A stretch of DNA of 64,000 nt, from positions 42,196,068-42,260,067 of the forward strand of contig CM059566.1 of NCBI GenBank assembly GCA_030386875.1, given 5' to 3'. The position numbers and the translations under genes are program-made. Shown here piece after piece: positions 11,641 to 23,040 of the stretch (positions are counted from its first letter, which is position 1; each line of letters starts with the position of its first letter). Under the pieces are notes generated by a model. That model worked only from the letters and a program-made list of their open reading frames with translations, had not been told where the DNA came from and made no database searches. The stretch comes from Morinoia aosen (Eukaryota > Arthropoda > Malacostraca > Amphipoda > Talitridae).

Positions 11641-12004
11641 GACCCCTCAGGGGGATACAACTATTGTATCTATGGGAATTAGCGCTCCCAGGGGAAAAAT
11701 GTGAGGGCCCGAGCTGAGAGTTAGGTAGGCCTTCTTTTTGTTGAAATAAGATGTTTTTTGTTATGTTAGGGACCAACTTTTTTCGGTTCACTACTGTCCT
11801 GTTTTTCAGCACCTCTGACTTTCTTCTTCAACTTTTATCTTATTTCATGAACTTCTTTCCCATCTTACTGTTTCTATGCCCCTTCTGCATAAATTCCTCA
11901 TTTTCTTATCTCCATACTAAATGGTGCCTTCCTCCTTCCTCTCTTCGATACGCTCTATTTTTGCAGCGGTTAGGGAGGCTTAAACTAACTTATAATCTAT
12001 AATC
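11641..12004 (+). repeat. Repeat family A, copy 2
   Basis: Begins CCCCTCAGGGGGATACAACT and runs through GGGAATTAGCGCTCCCAGG, TTTTTCGGTTCACTACTGTC and TACTAAATGGTGCC, ending AGGGAGGCTTAAACTAACTT with a short TAATCTATAATCTA tail. The A-rich or TAA-type tail and fixed 3' end suggest a retrotransposed non-autonomous element or a LINE 3' end. No tRNA-like promoter boxes are convincing. Confidence 0.85.
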
Positions 12005-12119
12005 TATCTTCCTCACCGTGATAGCTGTGACCACTTGATACCGGTGCCAGTTAAATGATAGTAGTTGTGATAACGGCATTATGAGTACAAAATTCGGACG
12101 TTGGAGGGTTAATTTTAGT

Positions 12120-12313
12120 TCACTTCTTTTAAATTTTTAAGTTTTGTGTCGAGCCTTATTTTGGAAAGCTATGAACAATGGAAGCCAAGTATTTAGTGAC
12201 ACCGTGACTACCTCAGGTGTTATTTTACTAATTTTAAGTTTTAAAATTTAGTATCAAGCTTCATTGTGAGAAGCTGTGTACAACGGAAGCCAAGTGTTCA
12301 GTGACTGCCTCAG
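12120..12313 (+). repeat. Duplicated 3' splice region before a sideroflexin exon
   Basis: Two ~98-bp direct units share TTTTAAGTTTT, GAAGCCAAGT and GTGACT(A/G)CCTCAGGTG. The first CCTCAG (ending 12216) is a decoy acceptor followed by GTGTTATT. The second (ending 12313) precedes the real exon. Confidence 0.8.
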
Positions 12314-12418
12314 GTGATACTGTGCGGCATCTGCCTGACGTTCGCCACACCGGCGTGCTGCGCCCTCTTCCCTCAGAAGGCGTCCATCAGCGTGGACAAG
12401 CTGGAGCCTGAGGTTCAG
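12314..12418 (+). CDS. Sfxn1-3: Sideroflexin, exon encoding the last helix (FATP..CALFPQ)
   Basis: A 105-base, 35-codon exon, in phase 0 at both ends. It encodes [20 protein letters not shown] followed by QKASISV and an acidic stretch ending in Gln. [12 protein letters not shown]..(I/M)SV is diagnostic for the SFXN1/SFXN3 branch (SFXN2 has FPQQ). The acceptor is TGCCTCAG and the donor is GTAACC at 12419. Confidence 0.92.
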
Positions 12419-12488
12419 GTAACCGGACACGAGCTGGTACACGCTTTGGTTTCATCCCTTCCACCTGCTCGCGCGTGTGGCTAGGGTT

Positions 12489-12782
12489 TCCTCAGGGGGG
12501 TGCAACTATTGTATCTATGGGAATTAGCACTCTAAGGAGGAAAATGTGTGAGGGGTCGGGCTGTGAGTTAGGTAGGCCTTCTTTTTGTTGAAATAAATAT
12601 TTTATTATGTTAAGGACCATCACTTTTTCGGTTCACTGCTATCTTGTTTTTCAGCACCTACTACTTTCTTCTTCAACTTTAATCTTGTTTCATGAACTTG
12701 TTTCTCAACTAAATGCTTCACCTTGTGCATGGGTTTCTCGGTCCCTTATCTTCATACTAAATGGTTCCTTCCTTATTCTCGT
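12489..12782 (+). repeat. Repeat family A, copy 3
   Basis: Shares CTCAGGGGGGTGCAACTATTG, TATGGGAATTAGCACTC and TTTTTCGGTTCACTGC with copy 2. Its 3' end is replaced at about 12783 by a second family A start joined to a Penelope-like remnant. Confidence 0.8.
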
Positions 12783-13135
12783 CCCCCTCATGGGGATACA
12801 GGTATTGTATCTCATTCATCCCCTAGACAGCACTGTGACAACACCAATCATCCTCTATCTCTGAATCATTTTAAAATTTTAGATTGTACTTCTAATACTG
12901 ATTTGCGAATTTTAGAATCCTTGTACATTTTTAAACTTAGGCCTGTTTTAAATATTGACCAATCTGCCGCTCCTCTATTCACTATATCTTAGAATTTCTT
13001 TATATTTCACTGTTATCAATTTCTCTACTTTGAATAAACGGTATGTATGTTTTTTTTTTTCTGTTTACAGATGGTATTCATTGATAATGACATTGTTTTA
13101 GTCGAAACCAGCTGGTCTGAATGCCAAGAGTAAAT
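12783..13135 (+). pseudogene. Penelope-like retroelement 3' remnant
   Basis: A short open stretch (about 12850-12985) reads HFKILDCTSNTDLRILESLY followed by IFKLRPVLN. The RILESLYI(F/K)K.KP.LN pattern is typical of the GIY-YIG end of Penelope-like polyproteins. About 100 bases downstream, a TGATAATGACATTG...GTCGAAACCAG motif resembles the 3' UTR of such elements. Only this end is present and no RT remains. Confidence 0.55.
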
Positions 13136-13204
13136 GTTTTTATATAATGCTTTTGTGATTTTATTCATACTGAAAATACGCTACCCGCGAAATTGTGCAA
13201 TTTC

Positions 13205-13534
13205 TGATACTATGGGAATTAGCGCTCCCGGGGGGACTATGTGAGGGCCTGAGCTAAAGGTTAGGTAGGCTTCCTTTTGTTGAAATAGAATAGGTTTTTG
13301 TTTTGTTACGGACCATCTTTTTTCGGTTCACTGCTGTCCTTTTTTTCAGCACCTACTACTTTCTTCTTCAACTTTTTCTTGTTTCATGAACTTCTTTCTT
13401 AGCTTCCTGTTTCTGTGCACCTTGTGCATAGATTCCGCGTTCCCTCAACGCCATATTAAATGGTGCCTTCCTCTCTCAGAACATCTTTGTCGTGCAATTA
13501 AGGGAGGCTAAAACTTTCTTATATAATAATAATA
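13205..13534 (+). repeat. Repeat family A, copy 4
   Basis: Matches the family from TATGGGAATTAGCGCTCCC to AGGGAGGCTAAAACTTTC, with a clear (TAA)n tail (ATAATAATAATAA). The 5' end is slightly truncated. Confidence 0.85.
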
Positions 13535-13615
13535 ATAACCTTATTCTCGTCCTCTTTAGAAGGCTTTTGTTGCGGCTAGGGAGGCTCAAACATCTAATCT
13601 GTGGCTAGGGGCAGA
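13535..13615 (+). repeat. Repeat family A, 3' fragment
   Basis: Contains CTAGGGAGGCTCAAACATCT directly after the (TAA)n tail of copy 4, so it is a second, truncated insertion or a tail-to-tail tandem. Confidence 0.6.
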
Positions 13616-13961
13616 GAGAGGCGTTGTGTAGTGTTTGATATCTGCGAGTATGCGACCGTTAGTAATTTAGTGTAAGAATTATGCAGACTTCACAAACAGG
13701 ATTTTAGTCTCGTTTGGGAGAAGTAGTTAATTTCTTTAACGACTGTAGTTTCGTATTTTCTGTAGCAAGTTCGTAAGTTCAACCTTATTTGTGTGTTAGA
13801 AATTTCTGTTCAAGGAAGAACTATTTTTTATCGAGAGGAAAATTCTGTATTGATGCATTTTCTCCTAAATTACACGGGTACAGTGGAGCTTTCCAAAAGA
13901 TTGAAGTGTTCTGCGTAAAATAAGACATAATGTGGGGGAGACTTATTCACATCAAACCAAC

Positions 13962-14330
13962 CCTTCAGGGGGCGTGAGACATGTATCTGGCATAGGTTGT
14001 CTAGTTTGTCTACCTTATGTTACGGGGACTGGCGCCCCCGAGAGTTCGTAAGGTTAGACCACCTCAGCCATAGATACGCCTTTGGCACTTCTACCTTTCG
14101 TGGCCACTTTGTTTCTTTTCGTTTTTATTTATTCTTCTCTGTCTCGTTTCCGTCTTTTATTCCTCTTCCTTCTGAACTTATTTCGATGAGCACAGTATCC
14201 TGTTTTAGAATATAACTGTATGCATGGATTTCACATTTTCCATAGTCCATCCTGAATGGGCCCTTTCTCTTTCCTCTGTGAAAACATCTTTGCTATAAAT
14301 AGAATGGTAGCCTTGAACTAACTACTACTT
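13962..14330 (+). repeat. Repeat family A, diverged copy 5
   Basis: Begins CTTCAGGGGGCGTGAGACAT and keeps family landmarks (GGGGACTGGCGCCCCC, CATGGATTTCACATTTTCC, CCTGAATGGGCCC, CTTGAACTAACTACTACT). An old copy. Confidence 0.65.
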
Positions 14331-14598
14331 ATTGCCGTTATTTTTTCACTTAGGCATCTCAGCTTCTTATGAAGATTCACTTTACGACAAACCTTATGTT
14401 TTGTCTTAGAGCTTGCTCTCTATTCTTTTCGTAGTTTTTCTTCTTTCTCGTCTATTTCGCTGGCGTCTTTTTTCCTGAGGAATTTCCACCGTAAGATGAG
14501 ATTCTGAGAAGTGCTGCCAGAAGATATTAGGTAAAATGTTACGGCGAAAGAGTCGTCGATATTTTGCAAGTTGCAGGTTACCTTGGAATCGCATATAT

Positions 14599-14698
14599 CG
14601 CCTAATAGGGCGCATATACCGCTAAATAGGACGCATATACCGCTGAATAGAACGCATATACACTAAATAGAACGCATATACCGCTAAATAGGGCGCAA
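14599..14698. repeat. Tandem array, ~20-22 bp unit, about 5 copies
   Basis: Units of the form CTAAATAGGACGCATATACCG repeated with small changes (AGGGCGC, AGGACGC, AGAACGC). Confidence 0.85.
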
Positions 14699-15525
14699 TA
14701 AATATTTATTCGACAGCTATTTATAACGATGTACGCGGTACCGTAAATTTGAATAAATATTCTGCATCGTAAATTCCAATGTCAGGGTTATATGTCAGGA
14801 ACAGAAGAGTGATGAGGAAAATATAAACAATTATATAAATGCACGACGTGAATGTATACAAGCGTTCATGAGATTGAGAAACCAGACTTTTGTTCATAGT
14901 TAGCATAATACTGTATGCGGGTTTTATTTGTTCATCACTTTTATTCCTAGCAATGGTTAGATCGTTTTATAAATTACTTTATATACCTGAATCTGAAGCC
15001 GAGTAAATATGTGCAATTGCCATCTGTAAGCACTAGGAGCAGTGTAAGTTAGCAAAATAAACAGCTTTGAAATCCTTACTAATATTTCTGAAGCGCTTGA
15101 GAGTTAAGTTTTTTCTTCTTATCTTCCGGAAGAAAGAAAATAGATTGAGATATGAGTATGCATATGCAAAATTCGTGTTTTTTGCTGAGCGGGTTGAATT
15201 TTCTTTTAAGCTCGCATGTTTATATTGACTTCAATGTGCTTTTTTTTAGAAAGTCGAAATGCTGTCAATTTATATGCTCTGTTTCATTGTTGACGAACAG
15301 CTGACGTGAGTATTTCTATCATTCAAGAATTAAGACACTACCTGGTGCCTTCAGCAAATTTGGTTTATTTTATGTCCAATTTTTCAGTGTTGTTCACGTT
15401 GCTAAATACGTTTACGTCTGATGTCATTATTTTGTGTAAACATGTATTACTGAGTATCGTCATGTCTGTGCGTAAGTATTTTAAGTAAGAATTCATTGAA
15501 GTCTGATTGGAATCTTGCTTTTCAG

Positions 15526-15585
15526 GAAAAAATCAAGGCCATGAAGAGCCCTCCGACCGTCGTTTACTACAACAAAGGCCTCTAG
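15526..15585 (+). CDS. Sfxn1-3: Sideroflexin, terminal coding exon
   Basis: It encodes 19 residues and TAG: EKIKAMKSPPTVVYYNKGL. The C-terminal (V/R)(V/Y)Y(F/Y)NKGL is the conserved sideroflexin terminus. The acceptor CTTGCTTTTCAG is strong, and phase 0 matches the exon ending at 12418. The 3' UTR follows; no AATAAA was seen in the next kilobase, so the transcript end is not set. Confidence 0.9.
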   Translation, partial: EKIKAMKSPPTVVYYNKGL

Positions 15586-18500
15586 AAAAGTTCAGTCGTG
15601 TGAGCCGTAGCTGGAACATAAAACTCCCCTACTACTGACTCTACTCTATGGGGAGATTTTTCTTCCATTTTTATTTCAGTTTATTTCATATGTTGTTTCA
15701 TACCTTTCTTTCTTGAATATGTACTCCTGTATATTTACTCAGCGCGTACACTGAGTTTATGTTGATTTAAGTAGAGTTACCATTAGGAAGTTGTTTTGTA
15801 GCTTGTTCAAAGTTTCAGGATTTTTCTGTATTCTAGCTCTTTCGTCCAACCTCTTAGGTTTGTGCAATAATGGTACAAGAAAGACAGTCGAATGCTTTCA
15901 ATATGGGAGACCTGTCAAGTTATATATACCTAATTCAGTGAGCTATTTTGCGAGAAGCTCTGGCGTTTCTGCGTCATACAAGCACAACTTTGCCATGAAA
16001 AAATAGCCAAGTGTGACACCCCTCGAGTAATGGCAGCCCTCACACTTAATGAGGAAAATAGTACGGTACACTTTTTACAAAATGAAGAGATATTTGTTTT
16101 ACTGACCTTTTTTCCACTTATAGAATCTAAGTTTATCTGTAAACACTTGGCCGTGTTTTCTTATTTTACTCTGCGTTGTTTGCTTGAGGAATTTTTGGCT
16201 AGAGGATTAGCTACCATAGATCTCAAGGGCAGGCAGTCAGTCATGTGTGATATGCTCTCAAGATCTGCTTGATCGAAAAAACTTGCTTGATAGGTTTTTA
16301 TTTTCCTAACTTATTAGTGCATTTTTTTAGTTTTTAGCTGCAACAATTATCACAAATATACTCGTTGGGCATTATTTTAATGGTAACTTCTGAAAAGTTG
16401 TACCTTCATCGAATAACCTGCTCGCAAAAACTTCCAGTTATAATATTTGCTCTCACATGCTCGCCGACTGGAATTTAAACCTGGTTCTTTGATTAGCGGA
16501 TGATTTTGCGTGTAAATTTTCGTAGCAAACTCAACTTTCCTTGTTCCAACGTTGGTGTTACCATGGCATGATTCTGCTGTCCTTTCTTTTGGAAAATGAA
16601 CATACTAGAACACACGGCTTATTTGGGATACATGTTAAATTACATTGTATCTCTAATTAATTGCTGAACTATGTATATTATATTTTATTACCTCCGCCAA
16701 ACAAAAATTTATTTCCAGGTTATTTATTTGAATTCAATCCCTCAATTAATGACTTTCAGTTCACTTATAAAATGCAAGGGTATTAAAATTAAGGCCCAGT
16801 TATCTTATTATTTAAGTTACCATTAAATATATTTAGTGATAACTTAGTCATCGCTTAATCAGTTACTGAATCTAGCCTACACTCCTACGCTCGTCTCTCC
16901 AATACGTACCAGGCGTTTGTTCGTCTTGAAGGAGAAAATTGAGGTCTCTGCGTAGCCGTGAGCTATAACCATGAAAGTGTTACGTGCCACGTTTAAGTGT
17001 TATGAACACGAATTGTCTTTGTAGATCCACTGCAACGCGCTTTCATATCCATTCTAATATCCATCTGCAAGGATTATCATCGCAAGTGGTACGAATCTTG
17101 CCATAAATACTGTTGCTAAGTTTCACTCAGGCAAACCATTCATTATGCACTGCTTCAGAAATTCTGCAAAATTACGTCAATTTTTGTTTATTCTAGGTAA
17201 ATTCGCCTTGGCCTTGTAACCGTGACAATGATGCTAGAGTGATCCTGGGTTGAGAAACTTCAAACTTGCCTTTCAAGTTGTTTATGACTTTGAGTGCGTA
17301 TTTTGTGACTTTGCAAGCTATTTGTTTTGACATTTTTCCTAGCAGTTAAGTTTGTCTTGTCATTTGTTTTATTTTAATTGTTTTGCCATATTTCTTTTGG
17401 AGTGCAAGCATCTTACCTGTAAATTTTTTGCAAGTGAATGAGTTTTGAACAATTTCTAAGACGAATGAACTTTGACATTTTTTCAGTTTCTTTTTTTCGT
17501 TTGCTTGAGAGTTATTTTCTTTTTCCTAATTTAGGGGATCTGTTCTACATTACTTCAATTGTTCCGTATTGCAACTGGCTTTTGTCGACGTTTTTGCTAC
17601 AAAATATTTTCATTGCTTAAAACTTTTCTAGACCAACTGTCTACTCAGCCATATTCGATAGCGCGAGACTGAATAGGTAATTGTAATGTCCCAAAAGCAG
17701 TCTGTATGCAATTTTGCCTTTTGGCCATGTTTAGCATTCTTATTAACGTAATGTGTTCTTTAAAAAAAACGTCAATTCGTCTGGATCATTTGTTCTGTAT
17801 CCTCTTAACAACCTAATGATTCGAACCAAGTTCTTCTCAACTGAAGTATCAAGTGTCCCGTCCCGTTCGAGTGAGGGGTTCTCAAGTCGCGATATTTCAA
17901 GTAGCAGCTGTGGATCTGATTCAGTGATAAGTGTGACAATATTGTGTTGCGCAACGGTTAGTTGCAATCTACTCTTCATTTAATTCGACGCATTTGGTGA
18001 GGTTGAATGTCGGAGAATTTGTGTTGTGTGGAGAGAGAACTCAAATCTTACCCGATAATGGCGAGGTGGCAAAACTTACTCTCATTTGAACTTCGAGAAT
18101 GAGTTTTGAACTTTGAACATTTAAACGCTGCCGAGTTGCTGATGGTGAGTCTGACTGTTCTTCCCAACATCAGCCAGCCGCTCAGTGGTGTTCGCCATCC
18201 TAATTTTGGACTGCCTGCGCGCGTAATTCTCTTTTTTGTCTGTTCTTGGGATTGTCTGACTTGATCTCTGATGCATCTATATTTCAAACATTTTATTCAG
18301 TTTGATATATCTAGAAATGTGAGTAAAATATTACCTGTAATGTGTGTTGGCATAATGAACTTCAGCGATATGTGACATACCTCACCGATCTTCATTCAAT
18401 TTGGTCGAGTTGTGTTCCGTCAATCACAGCTCTGAAAAAGGTCGCGACATTTTCTTCGCTGTAATGTTCTATCTCCAACGCCCGCTTACAAAATATGGCT

Positions 18501-18892
18501 GGCTTCATCTTTCAGTTTGCCATTTTCCTTTCTTCTGGTGGAGGTTGCCTCGCATCCTGCTACCTGCCTCGTTCTCATGTATCTCTGATACTTTTCATGT
18601 GATTTGTTTTTGAATAAGTCTCAAAGAGATGTATTCTGTTGTTATAACAGAACTGCCTTGAAAGCAGGTTCTCGGGTAAATGATCTCTAATTGTAATCGA
18701 AATTGTAAAGGGCAATATTAAGTGAAAATCGTGGTTCAATCCTATTTCTGATTTTCTGATCGTGCACTTAGTAAATGTCAACATATCCATGCATCGAATG
18801 TGACGTTTTGTTGCAATTTTCTTTCGCAAATGAACTTGATAATTGGTAATTCAACTAGGTTTTCCAAGTCAGAGTAATTTACTTGAACTTAC
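15586..18892. other. Intergenic or 3' UTR, nothing recognised
   Basis: AT-rich, no exon or element identified. A 78-codon minus-strand open frame (17979-17743) has no family match that I recognise. Confidence 0.5.
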
Positions 18893-19256
18893 GCCCCTCA
18901 GGGGGATACAACTATTGTATCTATGGGAATTAGCGCTCCCAGGGGAACCATGTGAGGGCCCGAGCTAAAGGTTAGGTAGGCTTCCTTTTTGTTGTAATAA
19001 AATAGGTTTTTGTTTCGTTACGGACCATCTTTTTTCGGTTCACTGCTGTCCTGTTTTTCAGCACCTACTACTTTCTTCTTCAACTTTTTTCTTGTTTCAT
19101 GAACTTCTTTCCTAGCTTACTGTTTCTGTGCACCTTGTGCATAGATTCCGCGTTCCCTCAACTCCATACTAAATGGTGCCTTCCTCTTTCCTCTCTTGGA
19201 AAATCTTTGTCGTGGTTAAGGGAGGCTAAAACTTTCTTATATAATAATAATAATAC
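18893..19256 (+). repeat. Repeat family A, copy 6 (best preserved)
   Basis: Begins CCCCTCAGGGGGATACAACT and ends AGGGAGGCTAAAACTTTC followed by TTATATAATAATAATAATA. Nearly the same as copy 4 over its length. Confidence 0.88.
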
Positions 19257-19701
19257 TTGAACTTACGGTGCTAATTTAATCATCACAAATTAGAAATTTC
19301 TCACATCTCATATTTATGGAGACAATAAGCACATAAACCAGCTAGCAAGTCGAGTGAAATAAATTTTTCTGAAGCTCTAAGTCTATTTTTAGTTGTATCC
19401 TCGGAAAACTATTTTAATGGTTACACCATTAAGGTAAAATTAAGTGATGTATTCAACAGTCTATTAGAAACTTTAAAAAAAAAGAATACATAGGTTTTAT
19501 AACTGTCCCCGGTGAGTACTTGTGTTTTCTTTCCAATAATCAAAGGATCATTCAAATAATCAGAAAGCCCTTGGCTTTTTTTTGACACTTCGGCGCCAGC
19601 TGTACTTCGAGACATTACTACTCGGACTCGAGCCCTATCACGGCTAATGTACACTCACTGTTTGTATGCTCCATCTTTTCCGGAATAGCCGTTTACTGTA
19701 G

Positions 19702-20050
19702 CTCCCTTCAGGTTGATACAACTAGTGTATCCATGGGAATTAGCGCTCCCTGGAGGAAAATGTTTAGGGCCCAAGCTGAGTTAGGTAGGCTTTTATGTTT
19801 AAAAATCAGCTTTTCTTTTGTTACGGACCTTCTTTTTTCGGTTCACTGCTGTTCTTTTTTTCAGCACCTACTACTCTCTTCATTTGTTTTCATATTTCAT
19901 GAACTTCTTTCATACTTTACTGTTGCTATGCACATAGTGCATAGATTCCGTATTCCCTTTACTCCATATTAAATGGTGCCCTCATCCTTCCTCTTTGAAC
20001 ATCTTTCGTTTTGATAAAGGGAGGCTGACACTAATTTATTATCAATCAAC
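19702..20050 (+). repeat. Repeat family A, copy 7
   Basis: Begins CTCCCTTCAGGTTGATACAAC and ends AGGGAGGCTGACACTAATTT. A further 3' fragment lies at about 20100-20175 (ATGCTTAGATTCCCTTCC). Confidence 0.8.
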
Positions 20051-21378
20051 TAAGCCTTAACTAACTTATCTAATGCTTAATTATTCCTATGCAAAGTAAT
20101 CTATTGTGGGAACACATGCTTAGATTCCCTTCCTTCTACCTCTTGCTAATTGGTGCATTCCTCCCTGCACCCAAGACCGCACGCTTGTAAAAATTCATCA
20201 TGCCATAAAATGTGTTTTTTTAGGTCAACTTGATGCTTCATTACTCAATACGGAGCTTTTCGGAGGTAAAAATAGCAATTGCTATCGCGCCATCAGAGAA
20301 GGGCGTGATCAGCGTCAATACCTACCCCGTTCACCGAGTATTGCAATCGTCAACTCGCAGTGCTTGCTAGGCTGCAGTGACGATAGCAGGTCATTCAAAG
20401 AAAGAAATTTTTGTTGTTGAAGTTGAGCTTCAGTTTGGCGTCCGTTTCAACTATCTGTGAACCTGCAATTTTTTTCGTTGTGCACCAAGTATGTTGAAGG
20501 TAGGTATTTTCTTTATAGAACTTCTGTGGAAAATCCTTGCCGGATATACTTAGATGATGCTCCGCATTCTTTCATTGTTATGATCTCGAGAACGAAGAAG
20601 CATCAACAAAAATAAGCGTCATTATTTTGTATTCTGTCGAGATGCTTATACTAAACTTTTTATCAATGTAAAAAAGGTAGGAAAATTTGCTAACATAAAT
20701 AAGCGTCATTATTTTGTATTCTGTCGAGATGCTTATACTAAACTTTTTATCAATGTAAAAAAGGTAGGAAAATTTGCTAAGTTTCACTTACGTTTATTAA
20801 TATATTCCTTCAAATAAAAATACAATAGAATGACTTGCGCTCCCGCTATGGCAAAAAATCAAAAAGAAATATTCGCGCCGGTTAACAAGTAGAGAGCCAA
20901 GCCCGATTCTCCAATAGGAATGTAGTGAAACTCATCTTTGTTCATAGTCGAGGAGCGTATCGTAATAATCGCAATCCACATGTATCATAGACTCATGGCA
21001 GCGCCAACTCGTGAATATGTGTTATTACGCAAAAAAAATCAATCTCAGCACAAAGTTCTGCGTAATAACTCATGATATCCTTATTCTTCCTACGTGAACT
21101 ACAAGAAACTCCAACAGGCAACCTTATAAATCAAACTCAATAATCATGCCAGGCACAAGACCGCATATGTGAAAACACTAGTCCATAGTTCTTTGAAAAA
21201 GTAGGGGAAACCAAAAACATTTACCGCTTTCGGACTATGCAAAATAAAGGCTTATTCAAATAACACCTGTTCTATTCTTCAACAACATTTAAATGGCCAC
21301 TGTTTTTTACCAATTCTTTTAACAAAAACTGTAAATTCAGGACATACAAACTTAATTCCAAGGATCACTTTCTCGTTT
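20051..21378. other. Intergenic, includes an 87-bp tandem duplication
   Basis: Apart from a 3' fragment of repeat A near 20100-20175 and the tandem duplication at 20611-20780, nothing is recognised. Part of this may be the 3' UTR of the minus-strand RING gene. An AATAAA on the minus strand lies near 20795. Confidence 0.4.
20611..20780. repeat. Perfect-looking 87-bp tandem duplication
   Basis: The block beginning AATAAGCGTCATTATTTTGT occurs at 20611 and 20698 with no difference seen, ending TTTGCTAA. It implies a very recent duplication. A minus-strand open frame across it shows the same duplication but is not a gene. Confidence 0.92.
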
Positions 21379-21609
21379 CTACCGGGCCCCTCCCTGCAAG
21401 CGACCGCGTTCTTCAATGGTGCAGTGCCAGCGCACGCGGTATTCTGCGAGCAGGTGATTGTTCTGCATAGTGTGGCCTTCGAACGTGAGGTACCGGCACG
21501 AGTCCGGGCGTTGTGGGAGTCTTTGGCGCAACGCCATCACCGTCTCAGTGTTGGGGTTGACGCGGAACGTGTGGATTTGTCCACGGATGTCTTTCACAAA
21601 GATTTCCAT
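21379..21609 (-). CDS. RING-RING-ubiquitin-like protein, last exon (ubiquitin-like domain)
   Basis: This exon encodes 76 residues and TAG. It starts MEIFVKDIRG, like the ubiquitin MQIFVK start, and keeps the spacing of the beta-grasp fold (LTFEGHTM for the RLIFAGKQL strand, LLAEY for LSDY). It ends GRLQGGAR, so Gly-Gly sits at residues 73-74 of the domain followed by Ala-Arg, like a ubiquitin precursor with a short tail. The acceptor is CACTTTTCAG just before the ATG codon, phase 0, matching the previous exon. Overall identity to ubiquitin is low (roughly a quarter by eye). Ubiquitin Lys6 has a match; Lys48 and Lys63 do not. It could instead be a separate small gene starting at this ATG, but the clean splice context argues for fusion. 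Confidence 0.72.
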   Translation of the reverse strand: MEIFVKDIRGQIHTFRVNPNTETVMALRQRLPQRPDSCRYLTFEGHTMQNNHLLAEYRVRWHCTIEERGRLQGGAR

Positions 21610-21830
21610 CTGAAAAGTGACTTCCGTGTTACTGGCGTTCAGATATCGCGCAAATATCAACAAAGCTAAGAATTTTCTTATGGACCATTGACACAGATAT
21701 TTTTCATGGCGTTTCTGTCATAGTTTTGTCATTTTCATGAAAGTTTTAAGTGTAAAAACATATCCTGTACGAGAAATCCCGACTAGTTCAAGAAAAACGA
21801 ACAATTGCCAGCTGCCGTGCGAATCATCTG

Positions 21831-22000
21831 CGAATTACATAGTTCAATAATTTGTGGTAACTTGAAAAAATTCATGGTGTGACGTATTCAGAACCTTCAC
21901 CTAAATATTTTACTGCGAATTACATAGTTCAATAATTTGTGGTAACTTAAAAAAATTCATGGTGTGATGTACTGAGAAACTTCACCTAAATATTTAACTA
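21831..22000. repeat. 85-bp tandem duplication in an intron
   Basis: The block CGAATTACATAGTTCAATAA begins at 21831 and again at 21916, each ending in TTCACCTAAATATTT. A few substitutions separate the copies. Confidence 0.85.
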
Positions 22001-22328
22001 CCATTGGTTTCAAAGAATCTTTTAAGATAAAAAATAAATCTCAGTTGGTCCCTACGTAGTAAAAGAAAGTCTTCAGAAACCAGAAATTGATTTCCTATCT
22101 TCTTACCCAAATCGTGCAAGGCTTTGCCAGTGGCTAGATTCCGTATTATACAGTTAGCAAATTTGTGTATGGTTTCCCAAATAAAATTTGTGGTGAAAAA
22201 TTGTCACCAACAAACCAATAAATTTACGTTATTCACATAATTTTACAGATACCAAAGGTGATTGTAATTAATATAATTATATAAATAATGCAAATAATTC
22301 TCTATTTCATTTGAGTAGAAGCGCTCAC

Positions 22329-22511
22329 ATTTTTTGGGTCACTCTTGTCGGGTGTGAACCCACGTCGCATCCAGTCCTGCTGCAAGTTCCTGGCTCTGTT
22401 CATGACGTCGGCCGAGGTGAAGGACCGGGGAGCGACCTTCTTGCTCACGTTGCGCGGGTCTATGAGAGTGCGAACTACAGGCAGCCTCTCGATCATGCCG
22501 CTTTGCCTCGC
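22329..22511 (-). CDS. RING-RING-ubiquitin-like protein, exon 5 (basic linker)
   Basis: A 183-base exon (61 codons), phase 0 at both ends. The acceptor is TTTGTTTAAG and the donor is GTGAGC at 22328. It opens ARQSGMIERLPVVRTLID. The LPVV segment follows the second RING just as LPVVFDLI follows the first RING in exon 2, suggesting the two RING cassettes arose by duplication. The rest is basic and helical-looking with no known domain. If the donor is ignored, the frame runs only eight more codons to a stop. Confidence 0.65.
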
Positions 22512-23040
22512 CTTAAACAAAATTTCCATTTATTACATGCAATTCACCGAGTCAAAGTAAACGAGATGAAGCTAACTGCATTTACATCAATGCTCTCTTC
22601 AACATTTTGAATATTGATCTTGACGTGTTGTTTTTTAGCGTACTGTGTTTTAGAACTAGGAAATTTATGCTTTAGCTTTTTAAAAAATATTCGGAAGAAG
22701 ACACGTAAAATCATCTGAGTAGTTCATCTATCCACTTCTTACCATATTCTATGACCATGATATTCAAAAGGATTATCTTTGAGTAGTTATCCGACTGCTA
22801 CAATTACCAGAGGACACTTGAGAGTATAACAGTGATTCTTTCAAGAAAATTTTTTTGAATCCAAGAGGTTTTCTAAAGTGTCATAATACCTTGACACCAG
22901 ATCCTGTTCAAGGACATCTAACTGAAGACTAGATCATTACTTCTGCAATTAGTATTATTCTCCAGGATTATCTGAAGGATACACCAGGACAAGAGACGCC
23001 TTTGCACGAAGTTCTCGGCATTTTTTTTACATGTGCTCAC

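Larger units (their letters stand above)
10675..12313 (+). other. Sideroflexin intron with repeat A copy and a duplicated acceptor region
   Basis: It holds repeat family A copy 2 (11641-12004) and a duplicated 3' splice region (12120-12313). Nothing else is recognisable. Confidence 0.55.
12419..15525 (+). other. Last sideroflexin intron, filled with repeats
   Basis: It holds repeat A copies at 12489, 13205 and 13962, a Penelope-like remnant (about 12783-13135), a fragment at 13535-13615 and a 22-bp tandem array (14599-14698). The remainder (14700-15520) shows nothing recognisable. Confidence 0.6.

Noticed and set aside
17743..17979. 78-codon minus-strand open frame with a plausible protein look
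   Set aside because: Resembles a retroelement fragment only vaguely; not enough to name or to call a gene.
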